Position numbers and translations under genes: made by a program
Shown: in pieces, positions 14,261 through 20,781 of the stretch
Numbering within the stretch: the first letter of the stretch is position 1
Layout of the letters: each line of letters starts with the position of its first letter
Assembly: GCA_030690245.1 (NCBI GenBank)
Contig: JAUYGW010000096.1
Coordinates: 1-20,781 of the forward strand
Direction of reading: 5' to 3'
Source of the DNA: Gallionella sp.
GTDB lineage: Bacteria; Pseudomonadota; Gammaproteobacteria; Burkholderiales; Gallionellaceae
DNA: 20,781 bases
Notes under the pieces: generated by a model
Told to the model about the DNA's origin: nothing
The model's database searches: none
What the model saw: the letters and a program-made list of their open reading frames with translations, nothing else

Positions 14261-14725
14261 TCATATGATTATTCCCGCTGCGGGTTCATCAAAATACGCC
14301 TGCAAGATTTGCTGCGCGGCATATTGGTCGATCAGGATTTTTTGCTCCCTGCCACGGATGCCCTGTTCGTTCAAAGCTGCGCTTGCGGCGAGCGAAGTAT
14401 AACGCTCATCGACCAATATCACCGGCAAATTAAACCGCCCCTTGAGGCGGTTGGCGAAGCGGCGGCACAACGCGGTCAGCTCGTGCGGCGTGCCGTCGTC
14501 GTTGCCCGGCAGCCCCACCACCAGCGCGCTTGGCTGCCATTCGGCGAGCAACGCCGCGATGCTGGCGAAGCGTGTGTCGGTTTTTTCGTCGCTGATCGTG
14601 GTCAACGGATTGGCACGGCGCAACAGCGTGTTGCCGACCGCGACGCCGATACGTTTGGTGCCAAAATCAAATGCGAGGAGCGTGCCCTGAGGAACAAATG
14701 CCTGTATAGACGCCCCCTCATGCAT
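14261..14725 (-). CDS. ruvX: Holliday junction resolvase-like RuvX (YqgF)
   Basis: A 154-aa RNase H-like protein of the RuvX/YqgF family, needed for 16S rRNA processing and proposed as a resolvase. Motifs are [16 protein letters not shown] with the first catalytic Asp, [17 protein letters not shown], and [13 protein letters not shown] with the acidic pair. The ATG at 14723-14725 overlaps the yqgE stop by 8 nt; another ATG at 14734 is possible. An ATG at 14719-14721 that forms ATGA with the yqgE stop is out of frame. The neighbour yqgE is its usual partner. Confidence 0.9.
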   Translation of the reverse strand: MHEGASIQAFVPQGTLLAFDFGTKRIGVAVGNTLLRRANPLTTISDEKTDTRFASIAALLAEWQPSALVVGLPGNDDGTPHELTALCRRFANRLKGRFNLPVILVDERYTSLAASAALNEQGIRGREQKILIDQYAAQQILQAYFDEPAAGIII

Positions 14726-15278
14726 GTCCGGCATTTTCGACCAGCGAGGCATAGTCCACGCCGAGCAGCGCCATCGCCGCAGGCAGGCGTTCCTCCGGCG
14801 GCAGGTCAAACAGGATGTGTTCGGAGGCCGGCACGGTCAGCCAGGTGTTTTCGGTCATCTCATGCTCCAGCTGCCCCTGGTCCCAACCCGCATAGCCCAG
14901 CGTGACAATCACATTGCGCGGCCCCTGCCCTTCGCCCATCGCTTCGAGAATATCCTTGGAGGTGGTCAGCGCCAGCTTGTCGTTGATGCGCAGCGTGGAC
15001 TGCCAGTTTCCCGGCGTATCGTGCAGCACGAAGCCGCGCTCGGTCTGCACCGGCCCGCCGAAATACACCGGCATTTTTTCCAGTTTGGGCTGGTGCAAGG
15101 GGATGTTGATCTGGTCGAACATCTCGCCCAGCGTCAGGGTGATCGGGCGGTTCACCACGATGCCCAATGCGCCGTTTTCGTTGTGCTCGCAGATGTAAGT
15201 CAGCGTGCCGGCAAAAAAACCTTCCTGCATGGCGGGCATCGCAATCAGGAAATGATGGGTAAGATTGAAATCAGTCAT
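14718..15278 (-). CDS. yqgE: YqgE/AlgH family protein
   Basis: A 186-aa UPF0301 protein, structurally known but without an agreed biochemical role; the Pseudomonas member (AlgH) influences alginate gene expression. Family blocks are [54 protein letters not shown] and [15 protein letters not shown] near the C-terminus. It is conserved next to ruvX in beta- and gammaproteobacteria. The ATG at 15276-15278 gives the normal N-terminus. The frame is open upstream to 15425 but crosses an inverted repeat and codes no known domain. It heads the operon that continues to pyrX. Confidence 0.93.
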   Translation of the reverse strand: MTDFNLTHHFLIAMPAMQEGFFAGTLTYICEHNENGALGIVVNRPITLTLGEMFDQINIPLHQPKLEKMPVYFGGPVQTERGFVLHDTPGNWQSTLRINDKLALTTSKDILEAMGEGQGPRNVIVTLGYAGWDQGQLEHEMTENTWLTVPASEHILFDLPPEERLPAAMALLGVDYASLVENAGHA

Positions 15279-15338
15279 GGCGGCATTGTAGCTGTCTGCG
15301 CGGGGCCGCACAATTGGAGTCCTGTCAGACAGCAATTG

Positions 15339-15470
15339 CACCACGAAGAGCACGAAGGCCACGAAGAAGAACAGCGCGTTCCCAAAAATGGCCCGGCTGC
15401 TTTGCATGAAAGCGCCCAACACCATCCAGCTTCACGAAAAATCTTCATGATCTATGTGTTCTTCGTGGTG
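15339..15470. repeat. Inverted repeat between yqgE and gshA
   Basis: CACCACGAAGAGCACGAAGG at 15339-15358 is an imperfect complement of 15451-15470 (CACCACGAAGAACAC when read on the minus strand). The left arm contains tandem CCACGAAG units. Such CACGAAG repeats are common mobile-like elements in proteobacteria. The element lies between the divergent genes yqgE and gshA, so it may overlap their promoters; I could not place -10 or -35 boxes with confidence in the 269-bp gap. Confidence 0.6.
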
Positions 15471-15547
15471 AGATGCTTCTCATGGGTTTAGCCGCAGCCC
15501 GATGCTATCAGCTAGAATGCGCCGTATTACTTAATTCGCAGAACATT

Positions 15548-16840
15548 ATGGTTCCCCATCTCACTACCGCCCTGACCGGCCCGCTGCTCGACCTGGAGCG
15601 GCGCTTCCTGAATGCCATGCCGACCATCGAGCACTGGTTCCGCGCGCAATGGCTGGAGCACACCGTGCCGTTCTACGCCTCGGTAGATTTGCGCAACAGC
15701 GGCTTCAAGCTGGCGCCGGTCGATACCAACCTGTTCCCGGGCGGCTTCAACAACCTCAATCCGGATTTCCTGCCGCTATGCGTACAGGCAATGCAGGGCG
15801 CGGTCGAAAAAATCTGCCCCAAGGCGCGCGGGGTGTTGCTGATCCCGGAGAACCACACGCGCAACATGTTCTATCTGCAAAACGTCGCGCAGCTGGTCAC
15901 CATCATCAGGCAGGCCGGGATGCGCGTGCGCGTCGGCAGCCTGCTGCCGGAGATCACCGCAGCCACGACCATCACGTTACCCGACGGCAACACGCTGACG
16001 CTGGAGCCGCTGGCGCGGCACGGCAGGCGGCTGGTGCTGGAAGACCAGGGTTCGGTGACGGGCTACGACCCGTGCGTGGTGCTGCTCAACAACGACCTGT
16101 CGGGCGGTGTGCCGGACATCCTGAAAAATCTCGAACAGGAGGTTTATCCGCCGCTCTCGGCGGGCTGGCATATGCGGCGCAAGTCGCAGCATTTCGCCGC
16201 CTACGACCGCGTGGCGGACGAATTTGCACAACTGCTCGACATCGACCCGTGGCTGATCAACCCCTATTTTGCCGTCTGCAACCAGGTCAACTTCCATGAG
16301 CGCGTCGGCGAAGCATGCCTCGCCGCGCAAGTGGACGGCGTGCTGCAGAAGATGCGCGCGAAATACGCCGAGTATGGCGTGAAGCATGACCCCTTCGTCA
16401 TCGTCAAAGCCGATGCGGGCACCTACGGCATGGGTGTCATGACGGTGAAGGATGCCAGCGAGATCACCGGCCTGAACCGCAAGCAGCGCAACAAGATGGC
16501 GGTGGTCAAGGAAGGCATGGAAGTCTCGGATGTGCTGGTGCAGGAAGGGGTGTATACCTTCGAGCATATCAACGATGCGGTGGCCGAGCCGGTGGTCTAC
16601 ATGGTCGATCATTACGTGGTCGGCGGTTTTTATCGCGTGCATACCGAGCGCGGCGTGGACGAAAATCTGAATGCGCCCGGCATGCATTTCGAACCGCTGG
16701 CATTCGAGAGCTGCTGCACGCTGCCTAATCCGGATTGCGCGCCGGACGACACACCCAACCGCTTCTACGCTTACGGCGTGGTGGCGCGGCTGGCGCTGCT
16801 CGCAGCGTCGCTGGAAATCGAGGCCGCCGAGAATCCCTAG
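15548..16840 (+). CDS. gshA: Glutamate-cysteine ligase, proteobacterial GshA type
   Basis: A 430-aa enzyme of the GshA family (Pfam GshA type) that makes gamma-glutamylcysteine, the first step of glutathione synthesis. It reads MVPHLTTALTGPLLDLERR; later PFYASVDLRNSGFKLAPVDTNLFPGGFNNL, LLIPENHTRN, FVIVKADAGTYGMGVMTV, and HYVVGGFYRVHTERGVDENLNAPG, all characteristic of this type and unlike E. coli GshA. The ATG at 15548 gives the family N-terminus; the frame is open upstream to 15473 without homology. Its TAG is followed immediately by the apbE ATG. In related genomes gshB often follows; here apbE does. Confidence 0.93.
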   Translation: MVPHLTTALTGPLLDLERRFLNAMPTIEHWFRAQWLEHTVPFYASVDLRNSGFKLAPVDTNLFPGGFNNLNPDFLPLCVQAMQGAVEKICPKARGVLLIPENHTRNMFYLQNVAQLVTIIRQAGMRVRVGSLLPEITAATTITLPDGNTLTLEPLARHGRRLVLEDQGSVTGYDPCVVLLNNDLSGGVPDILKNLEQEVYPPLSAGWHMRRKSQHFAAYDRVADEFAQLLDIDPWLINPYFAVCNQVNFHERVGEACLAAQVDGVLQKMRAKYAEYGVKHDPFVIVKADAGTYGMGVMTVKDASEITGLNRKQRNKMAVVKEGMEVSDVLVQEGVYTFEHINDAVAEPVVYMVDHYVVGGFYRVHTERGVDENLNAPGMHFEPLAFESCCTLPNPDCAPDDTPNRFYAYGVVARLALLAASLEIEAAENP

Positions 16841-17908
16841 ATGGCGGGACTGATCCGTATCCTGGCAATGGTTGCCGTCCTGTCGCTTGCCGCTTGCGGC
16901 AAGGAGCCGCTGTATCAGGAGCAGGGCTACGTGTTCGGTACGCTGGTGGACGTCACCGTGTACGGCGAGAGCGAACCGCGCGCCCGGCAGGCGGTGAACG
17001 AGGTGCTGCAGGAATTCCAGCGCCTGCATAACCTGCTGCATGCGTGGCAGCCGAGCGAGCTGAGCGAATTGAATGCGGCGTTTGCCAGGGGCGAGAGCAA
17101 GACCGTTTCCCCGGAACTCGCCGCGATGCTGCGGGATGCCGCGCAGCTCTCGCATCAGTCGCAAGGCCTGTTCAATCCGGCCATCGGCGGGCTGGTGCAA
17201 CTGTGGGGATTCCACGCCGACGAGTTCAAGGCGGCGCTGCCGGACGAGAAGCAGATAGCGGCGCTGGTCGCGGCCAACCCGCAGATGAGCGATATCTCTT
17301 TTCTCCCCTCGCCCCACAGGGGAGAGGGGGCGGGGGAGAGGGGGGAGTTGGTACGCAGCAACAACAAGGCCGTGTGGCTCGATCTGGGCGGCTATGCCAA
17401 GGGCTATGCGCTGGATCGCGCCGCCGAAATATTGCGCAAGCAGGGCATCCGCAATGCGCTGGTCAACATCGGCGGCAACGTCCTCGCGCTCGGCCAGCAT
17501 GGCAAGCGCCCGTGGCGCGTCGGCATCCAGCATCCGCGCAAGCCCGGCGCACTGGCGACGCTGGAGTTGCGCGACGGCGAGGCCATCGGCACATCGGGCG
17601 ACTACCAGCGTTATTTCATGTTGGGCGGCACGCGCTACTGCCACCTGATCGATCCGCGCAGCGGCCATCCCGCGCAGGGCGTGCAGGCGGCGATGGTTAT
17701 GACGCGCGGCGCGCGCGCCGGATTATTGTCCGACGCGACTTCCAAGCCGCTGTTCATCGCCGGAACCGGCGGCTGGCGCGCCGCCGCGCTGCAAATGAAT
17801 CTGCCCGAGGCGATGCTGGTGGATGCACAAGGCAACATCCATCTCACAGACGGCTTGCAGAAACGGCTAGAATTCACCGACAAGGGCATACATCCGCAGG
17901 TGGAATAA
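16841..17908 (+). CDS. apbE: FAD:protein FMN transferase (ApbE), with an in-frame insertion
   Basis: A 355-aa lipoprotein: residues 1-20 end in LSLAAC, a lipobox, so it is anchored and faces the periplasm. ApbE transfers FMN from FAD to threonines of respiratory flavoproteins such as NQR or RNF subunits. Family blocks are GYVFGTLVDVTVYGE, WLDLGGYAKGYALDRAAEIL, LVNIGGNVLALG, ATSGDY-like GTSGDYQRYF and HLIDPRSGHPA with metal ligands. Residues of about 153-169 (SFLPSPHRGEGAGERG) are an extra loop encoded by a repeat-like insertion. It starts directly after the gshA stop and is likely co-transcribed. The target flavoprotein is not in this window. Confidence 0.92.
   Translation: MAGLIRILAMVAVLSLAACGKEPLYQEQGYVFGTLVDVTVYGESEPRARQAVNEVLQEFQRLHNLLHAWQPSELSELNAAFARGESKTVSPELAAMLRDAAQLSHQSQGLFNPAIGGLVQLWGFHADEFKAALPDEKQIAALVAANPQMSDISFLPSPHRGEGAGERGELVRSNNKAVWLDLGGYAKGYALDRAAEILRKQGIRNALVNIGGNVLALGQHGKRPWRVGIQHPRKPGALATLELRDGEAIGTSGDYQRYFMLGGTRYCHLIDPRSGHPAQGVQAAMVMTRGARAGLLSDATSKPLFIAGTGGWRAAALQMNLPEAMLVDAQGNIHLTDGLQKRLEFTDKGIHPQVE
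17296..17345. repeat. In-frame palindromic insertion within apbE
   Basis: About 50 bp of C-runs and G-runs: CTCCCC near 17303, GGGGAG near 17319-17325, then repeated GGGGG-A units. They encode SFLPSPHRGEGAGERG. Similar DNA encodes SPxPxGEG-type peptides as insertions in other proteobacterial genes, including the prlC segment at 3323-3388 here. The reading frame is kept and the flanking ApbE blocks join normally without it. Exact ends are uncertain. Confidence 0.65.
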
Positions 17909-17936
17909 TTAACCCGGGTTCGGCAGCCAGGAGATT

Positions 17937-18025
17937 GCAGGAGCGCAATTTATTGCGCGATTAACCCAATATCGCCCGATACCCACAGGGTACAAGAACC
18001 TCTTCGAGGTAAATCGGGCTCCTGC
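17937..18025. repeat. Branched palindromic element between apbE and ptsA
   Basis: An 89-bp element that can fold with several perfect stems. GCAGGAGC (17937-17944) pairs with GCTCCTGC (18018-18025). GCGCAAT-TT-ATTGCGC lies at 17943-17958. GCCCGAT (17974-17980) pairs with ATCGGGC (18013-18019). Inside that are TACCC-ACA-GGGTA (17980-17992) and ACCTC-TTC-GAGGT (17998-18010). Some ends overlap by one or two bases. It is not a tRNA. It fills the middle of the 193-bp gap before the PTS genes, so it may end apbE transcription. A shorter relative lies at 5044-5070. Confidence 0.7.
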
Positions 18026-18101
18026 ACAAAACTCGACAGGCATGGTTTCATCATTGGGTGTGGCGATTCGTCATGGCTGTTAATTTAAGGGAGTGATTTA
18101 A

Positions 18102-18494
18102 TTGGTCGGAATCTTGCTGGTAACCCACAACGGGCTGGGCGACAGTTTTGTCGATTGTGTCAGGCATGTGCTGGGCGAAGTGCCGCGCAATCTCAAGGTG
18201 TTGACGGTGCAGGCCGGCGACGACCCGCAACTGAAACTGGTTGAAGGGCAGGCGCTGATCAAACAACTTGATACCGGCGGCGGAGTGCTGATTCTGGCGG
18301 ATATATTCGGCGCCACGCCGAGCAATATCGCGCGGCAACTGTGCCATGCCGAGAACGTGATGGGAGTGGCGGGCGTGAATCTGCCGATGCTGCTGCGCGT
18401 GACATGCAGCCCCAACAAAACCATGCCAGAGCTCGCGGAAATCGCCGTCGAGGGCGGCCGCGAATGCATCGTTCACATAAATCAGGACAATTAG
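18102..18494 (+). CDS. PTS EIIA component, mannose family
   Basis: A 130-aa EIIA(Man)-type phosphocarrier. The phosphorylation site is H9 (ILLVTHNGLGDSF); other family blocks are GGGVLILADIFGATPSN and NLPMLLRVT. The start is TTG at 18102, preceded by an AGGGAG site; no ATG gives the N-terminal beta strand with His9. HPr and EI genes follow on the same strand, 1 nt and a 4-nt overlap apart. No EIIB or EIIC gene is near, so the cascade probably has a regulatory role, as proposed for betaproteobacteria. Confidence 0.9.
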   Translation: MVGILLVTHNGLGDSFVDCVRHVLGEVPRNLKVLTVQAGDDPQLKLVEGQALIKQLDTGGGVLILADIFGATPSNIARQLCHAENVMGVAGVNLPMLLRVTCSPNKTMPELAEIAVEGGRECIVHINQDN

Positions 18495-18495
18495 G

Positions 18496-18765
18496 ATGCT
18501 GCAACAGGACGCCTTGATCATCAACAAACTCGGCCTGCACGCGCGCGCCTCGGCCAAGCTCACGCAACTGGCCTCCGGCTTCAAATGCGAGGTGGTGCTG
18601 TCGCGCAACCAGCGCCGCGTGAACGCGAAGAGCATCATGGGCGTGATGATGCTGGCCGCCGCCAAGGGCACGGCCATCGTCATCGAGACCGACGGCGCGG
18701 ACGAGGCCGAGGCGATGCAGGCCATCCTGAACCTTATCAACGATAAATTTGGGGAAGGCGAATGA
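18496..18765 (+). CDS. ptsH: Phosphocarrier protein HPr
   Basis: An 89-aa HPr. H15 in NKLGLHARASAKL receives phosphate from EI and passes it to EIIA. S46 in NAKSIMGVMML is the site that HPr kinase would modify, and the flanking sequence fits a kinase target. It begins one base after the EIIA stop and its TGA overlaps the ptsI ATG in an ATGA arrangement. Length and motifs are normal. No hprK is in the window. Confidence 0.97.
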   Translation: MLQQDALIINKLGLHARASAKLTQLASGFKCEVVLSRNQRRVNAKSIMGVMMLAAAKGTAIVIETDGADEAEAMQAILNLINDKFGEGE

Positions 18766-20486
18766 GCTTCACCCTGCACGGCATCGCCGTCTCCAGCGGC
18801 ATCGCCATCGGCTATGCGCATCTGGTTTCGCATACCTCGCTGGAGGTGGCGCATTACGTGCTGCCCAAGCGCTTTGTCGACGAAGAGATCGGGCGCTTCG
18901 ACGCCGCGCTGCGGGCCACGCGCCAGGAATTCTCCAGCCTGCGCAGCAATCGCCCGACCCATGCCGCCGCCGAGTTTGACGCCTTCCTCGAATTGCACCA
19001 GATGATTCTGGAAGACCCGCTGCTGAGCACCGCGCCGCGCGAGATGATCGCCAACGAGCATTGCAACGCCGAATGGGCGCTCAAGGTGCAGACGGAAACC
19101 CTGGTTGCGCAATTCGACGAGTTTGAGGACGCCTACCTGCGCGAGCGGCAGACCGACGTGAAGCAGGTCGCCGAGCGGATGCTCAAGCGGCTTGCCGGCC
19201 ATCCGGGGCACCAGCCGCCGCCGGCGCGCCACGATGTCGAGACGATCCTGGTCGCGCACGACCTGAGCCCCGCCGACCTGATCCAGTTCAAGCCGCAGCA
19301 ATATGCCGCCTTCGTCACCGATTCGGGCAGCGCGACTTCGCACACCGCAATCGTTGCGCGCGGCCTGAACACGCCGTGCGTGGTGGGGCTGCACAATGCC
19401 CGCGAACTGGTTCGCGAAGATGACCTGCTGATCCTCGACGGCGAGCAGGGCGTGCTGATCGTCAATCCGGACAAGTCGATCCTTGCCGAATACAAGCTGC
19501 GCCAGAGCGCATGGGAACTGGAGCGCAAGAAGCTCAAACGGCTGCGCAGCGCGCGCGCCAACACCCTGGACGGCAGCGTCGTCGAATTGCACGCCAACAT
19601 CGAGAAGCCGGAAGACATCACCGAAGTGAAAGAAAACGGCGCGACCGGCATCGGCCTGTTCCGCAGCGAATTCCTGTTCCTCAACCGCGATGAATTGCCG
19701 GGCGAAGAAGAGCAATTCGAAGCGTACCGCGCCGCCGCCGCAGGCATGGACGGGCAGCCCGTCACGCTCCGCACCTTCGACCTCGGCGCGGACAAGCAGC
19801 TCAAGGGGGCGGAGCGCGTCGCCAGCAACCCGGCGCTGGGGCTGCGCGCGATCCGCCTATGTCTGGCCGAGCCGATGCTGTTCCGCACCCAGTTGCGCGC
19901 GCTGCTGCGCGCCACGCAATACGGCAACATCAAGATTTTGATCCCGATGCTGTCCGGCGTGTCCGAACTGAACCAGGCCCTGCTGTTTATCGAGGCAACC
20001 AAGTACAGCCTGGACATCGACGGCATCCCGTTCAACCGCGAGGTCAAGATCGGCGGCATGATCGAGATTCCCGCCGCCGCGCTGGCGCTGAATGCCTTCA
20101 CCAAAAAACTCGATTTCCTGTCCATCGGCACCAATGACCTGATCCAGTATTTGCTGGCCATCGACCGCACCGACGAGGAAGTCGCGCATCTGTACGACCC
20201 GTTACACCCCGCCGTGCTGAACCTGCTCGCGCATGTCATCGGCACCGCCAACAAACAGGGCGTGCCAGTTTCGGTGTGCGGCGAAATGGCCGGTGAACTG
20301 GCTTACACGCGGCTGCTACTGGGCATGGGGCTGCGCCAGTTCTCGATGTTCTCGGCGCAGGTGCCGAACATCAAACAGCGCGTGCTCACCACCAGCCTGC
20401 CGGAAATCGCCGCGCTGACGCAAAAGATTTTGCGCGCCGACGATCCGCTCAGGATTCGCGAGTTGCTGGACCGGCTCAACGCGTAG
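18762..20486 (+). CDS. ptsI: Phosphoenolpyruvate-protein phosphotransferase (Enzyme I)
   Basis: A 574-aa Enzyme I, close to the 575 aa of E. coli. It takes phosphate from phosphoenolpyruvate and gives it to HPr. The phospho-His is H194 (GSATSHTAIVARGLNTPCVVG). The C-terminal PEP-binding half shows GIGLFRSEFLFLNRDELPGEEEQ as two blocks, RTFDLGADK, GGMIEIPAAAL, LSIGTNDLIQYLLAIDR and SVCGEMAG with the active-site C506. The start overlaps the ptsH stop. Its TAG (20484-20486) lies inside a double-hairpin repeat, so the repeat supplies the end of the gene. Confidence 0.97.
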   Translation: MSFTLHGIAVSSGIAIGYAHLVSHTSLEVAHYVLPKRFVDEEIGRFDAALRATRQEFSSLRSNRPTHAAAEFDAFLELHQMILEDPLLSTAPREMIANEHCNAEWALKVQTETLVAQFDEFEDAYLRERQTDVKQVAERMLKRLAGHPGHQPPPARHDVETILVAHDLSPADLIQFKPQQYAAFVTDSGSATSHTAIVARGLNTPCVVGLHNARELVREDDLLILDGEQGVLIVNPDKSILAEYKLRQSAWELERKKLKRLRSARANTLDGSVVELHANIEKPEDITEVKENGATGIGLFRSEFLFLNRDELPGEEEQFEAYRAAAAGMDGQPVTLRTFDLGADKQLKGAERVASNPALGLRAIRLCLAEPMLFRTQLRALLRATQYGNIKILIPMLSGVSELNQALLFIEATKYSLDIDGIPFNREVKIGGMIEIPAAALALNAFTKKLDFLSIGTNDLIQYLLAIDRTDEEVAHLYDPLHPAVLNLLAHVIGTANKQGVPVSVCGEMAGELAYTRLLLGMGLRQFSMFSAQVPNIKQRVLTTSLPEIAALTQKILRADDPLRIRELLDRLNA

Positions 20487-20526
20487 GGTGGGCTGCGCCC
20501 ACCATGTCGGGCGCAGCCCGACCTAC
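20483..20526. repeat. Double-hairpin palindromic repeat, copy 2
   Basis: GTAGG (20483-20487) pairs with CCTAC (20522-20526) and encloses two hairpins with 3-nt loops: GTGGGC-TGC-GCCCAC (20488-20502) and TCGGGC-GCA-GCCCGA (20507-20521). The design matches 1759-1812, but loop and stem bases differ. The ptsI stop codon TAG is part of the left outer arm. It may also act as the end of the PTS transcript. Confidence 0.82.
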
Positions 20527-20560
20527 GGATTGTTTTACCTTTGAGAGCGAAGGAAGCCGA

Positions 20561-20589
20561 TTGACAGCACCGCGCAAAAACCGGAAACT
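20561..20589 (+). promoter_or_regulatory. Candidate promoter of metX
   Basis: A perfect TTGACA -35 box at 20561-20566 is followed by 17 bp and a weak -10 hexamer GAAACT (20584-20589). Transcription would begin at about 20596, the first base of the riboswitch P1 stem. The spacing is ideal and the start site agrees with the RNA structure, which supports the call despite the poor -10. Confidence 0.5.
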
Positions 20590-20596
20590 GCGCATC

Positions 20597-20650
20597 AGTG
20601 CCGATTTGACATCAGCTTGCGGGGCACTTTAAACATACCAGCTAAAGCGA
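20597..20650 (+). promoter_or_regulatory. SAM-II-like riboswitch upstream of metX
   Basis: AGTGCC (20597-20602) pairs with GGCACT (20623-20628) to form P1. The loop starts GATTTG and carries GCTTGC. After P1 come TTTAAACA and AGCTAAAG. This order, P1-GATTTG-GCTTGC-P1'-TTAAA-GCTAAA, is the metA-motif (SAM-II) pattern, an S-adenosylmethionine sensor found mainly before metA/metX in Alphaproteobacteria. Its place, between a promoter and metX, is the expected one. The pseudoknot helix was not worked out in full. Confidence 0.75.
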
Positions 20651-20653
20651 GGC

Positions 20654-20687
20654 AACCCGCTCCGCGCAAGCTGAACGGGTTTTTTTG
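20654..20687 (+). terminator. Intrinsic terminator between the riboswitch and metX
   Basis: AACCCG (20654-20659) pairs with CGGGTT (20676-20681), with a U-tract of seven T at 20680-20686. The 16-nt loop contains CGCAAGCTGA (20665-20674), a perfect complement of TCAGCTTGCG in the riboswitch loop (20612-20621). The stem is followed within 16 bp by the metX start, so it is an attenuator rather than an end-of-gene terminator. Confidence 0.75.
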
Positions 20688-20702
20688 TTTCCGGGGTACT
20701 CA

Positions 20703-20781
20703 TTGAACGCATCAAATAGAATCGGCATCGTCAGCGCGAAACGCGCGCAATTCGACACCCCGCTGGTTTTCCACAGCGGCG
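20703..20781 (+). CDS. metX: Homoserine O-acyltransferase MetX (partial)
   Basis: Only the first 26 codons lie in the window. They read MNASNRIGIVSAKRAQFDTP, then LVFHSG, matching the MetX N-terminus (SIGIV.....HFD.PL.L.SG). MetX acylates homoserine, the first committed step of methionine synthesis. The start is taken as TTG at 20703-20705, with GGGG about 7 nt upstream; a TTG at 20685 is in frame but lies in the terminator U-tract. The upstream SAM-II-like riboswitch supports the assignment. Confidence 0.78.
   Translation, partial: MNASNRIGIVSAKRAQFDTPLVFHSG

Noticed and set aside
15977..17668. Minus-strand open frame of 563 codons
   Set aside because: It covers gshA and apbE, both clearly real on the plus strand, and its translation is low in recognisable motifs.
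17937..18025. A tRNA-like gene
   Set aside because: The fold is branched and has a TTCGA-like loop, but it lacks an acceptor stem with the right spacing, a D-arm pattern and an anticodon arm. I keep it as a palindromic element.
18051..19715. Minus-strand open frame of 554 codons
   Set aside because: It is the complement of the EIIA-HPr-EI genes, whose active-site residues are all present on the plus strand.

Overview
The window is GC-rich and chromosomal. It looks like a betaproteobacterium, most plausibly a Gallionellaceae or Nitrosomonadales-type lineage. The reasons are the yqgE-ruvX-pyrB-pyrX order with an inactive dihydroorotase homologue, the proteobacterial GshA type of glutamate-cysteine ligase, a PTS of EIIA(Man)-HPr-EI with no sugar permease, and many small palindromic repeats between and inside genes. 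The taxon is inferred from gene content, not from any search.

Layout. (1) 1-4030, minus strand, housekeeping: thiD (cut by the window edge), xth, a secreted DUF4124/glutaredoxin-like protein whose stop overlaps the xth start by 4 nt, and prlC (M3 oligopeptidase A). PrlC lacks one zinc-binding histidine and carries two in-frame extra segments. (2) About 4080-11760, an accessory island with no integrase, transposase or tRNA visible. It holds five toxin-antitoxin modules: Phd/PIN, HigBA-like, AbrB/PIN, DUF1778/GNAT and VapBC-like. Between them is a restriction-modification locus: a Dcm-like C5-cytosine methyltransferase fused in one polypeptide to an HNH endonuclease, a 120-aa protein I cannot name, and the C-terminal part of an MvaI/BcnI-type endonuclease. 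The gaps hold gene debris: a thiC 3' end, an ORF6N N-terminal piece, an ORF6N-type C-terminal piece on the other strand, and a decayed duplicate of part of higB. (3) 11882-15278, minus strand: yqgE, ruvX, pyrB, pyrX. A long inverted repeat lies where pyrR sits in related operons. (4) 15548-20486, plus strand: gshA, apbE (with an in-frame repeat insertion), then EIIA(Man), HPr and EI. (5) 20487-20781: a double-hairpin repeat that contains the ptsI stop, a promoter, a SAM-II-like riboswitch, a terminator whose loop can pair with the riboswitch, and the first codons of metX.

How it works together. The outer blocks cover thiamine and pyrimidine synthesis, glutathione synthesis, flavinylation, regulatory phosphotransfer and methionine synthesis. 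The island is a cluster of addiction and defence genes set between prlC and pyrX. The most notable points are the methyltransferase-HNH fusion beside a broken MvaI/BcnI-type endonuclease, the riboswitch-terminator pair before metX, the loss of a zinc ligand in PrlC, and several families of hairpin repeats, some of them inside coding sequences.
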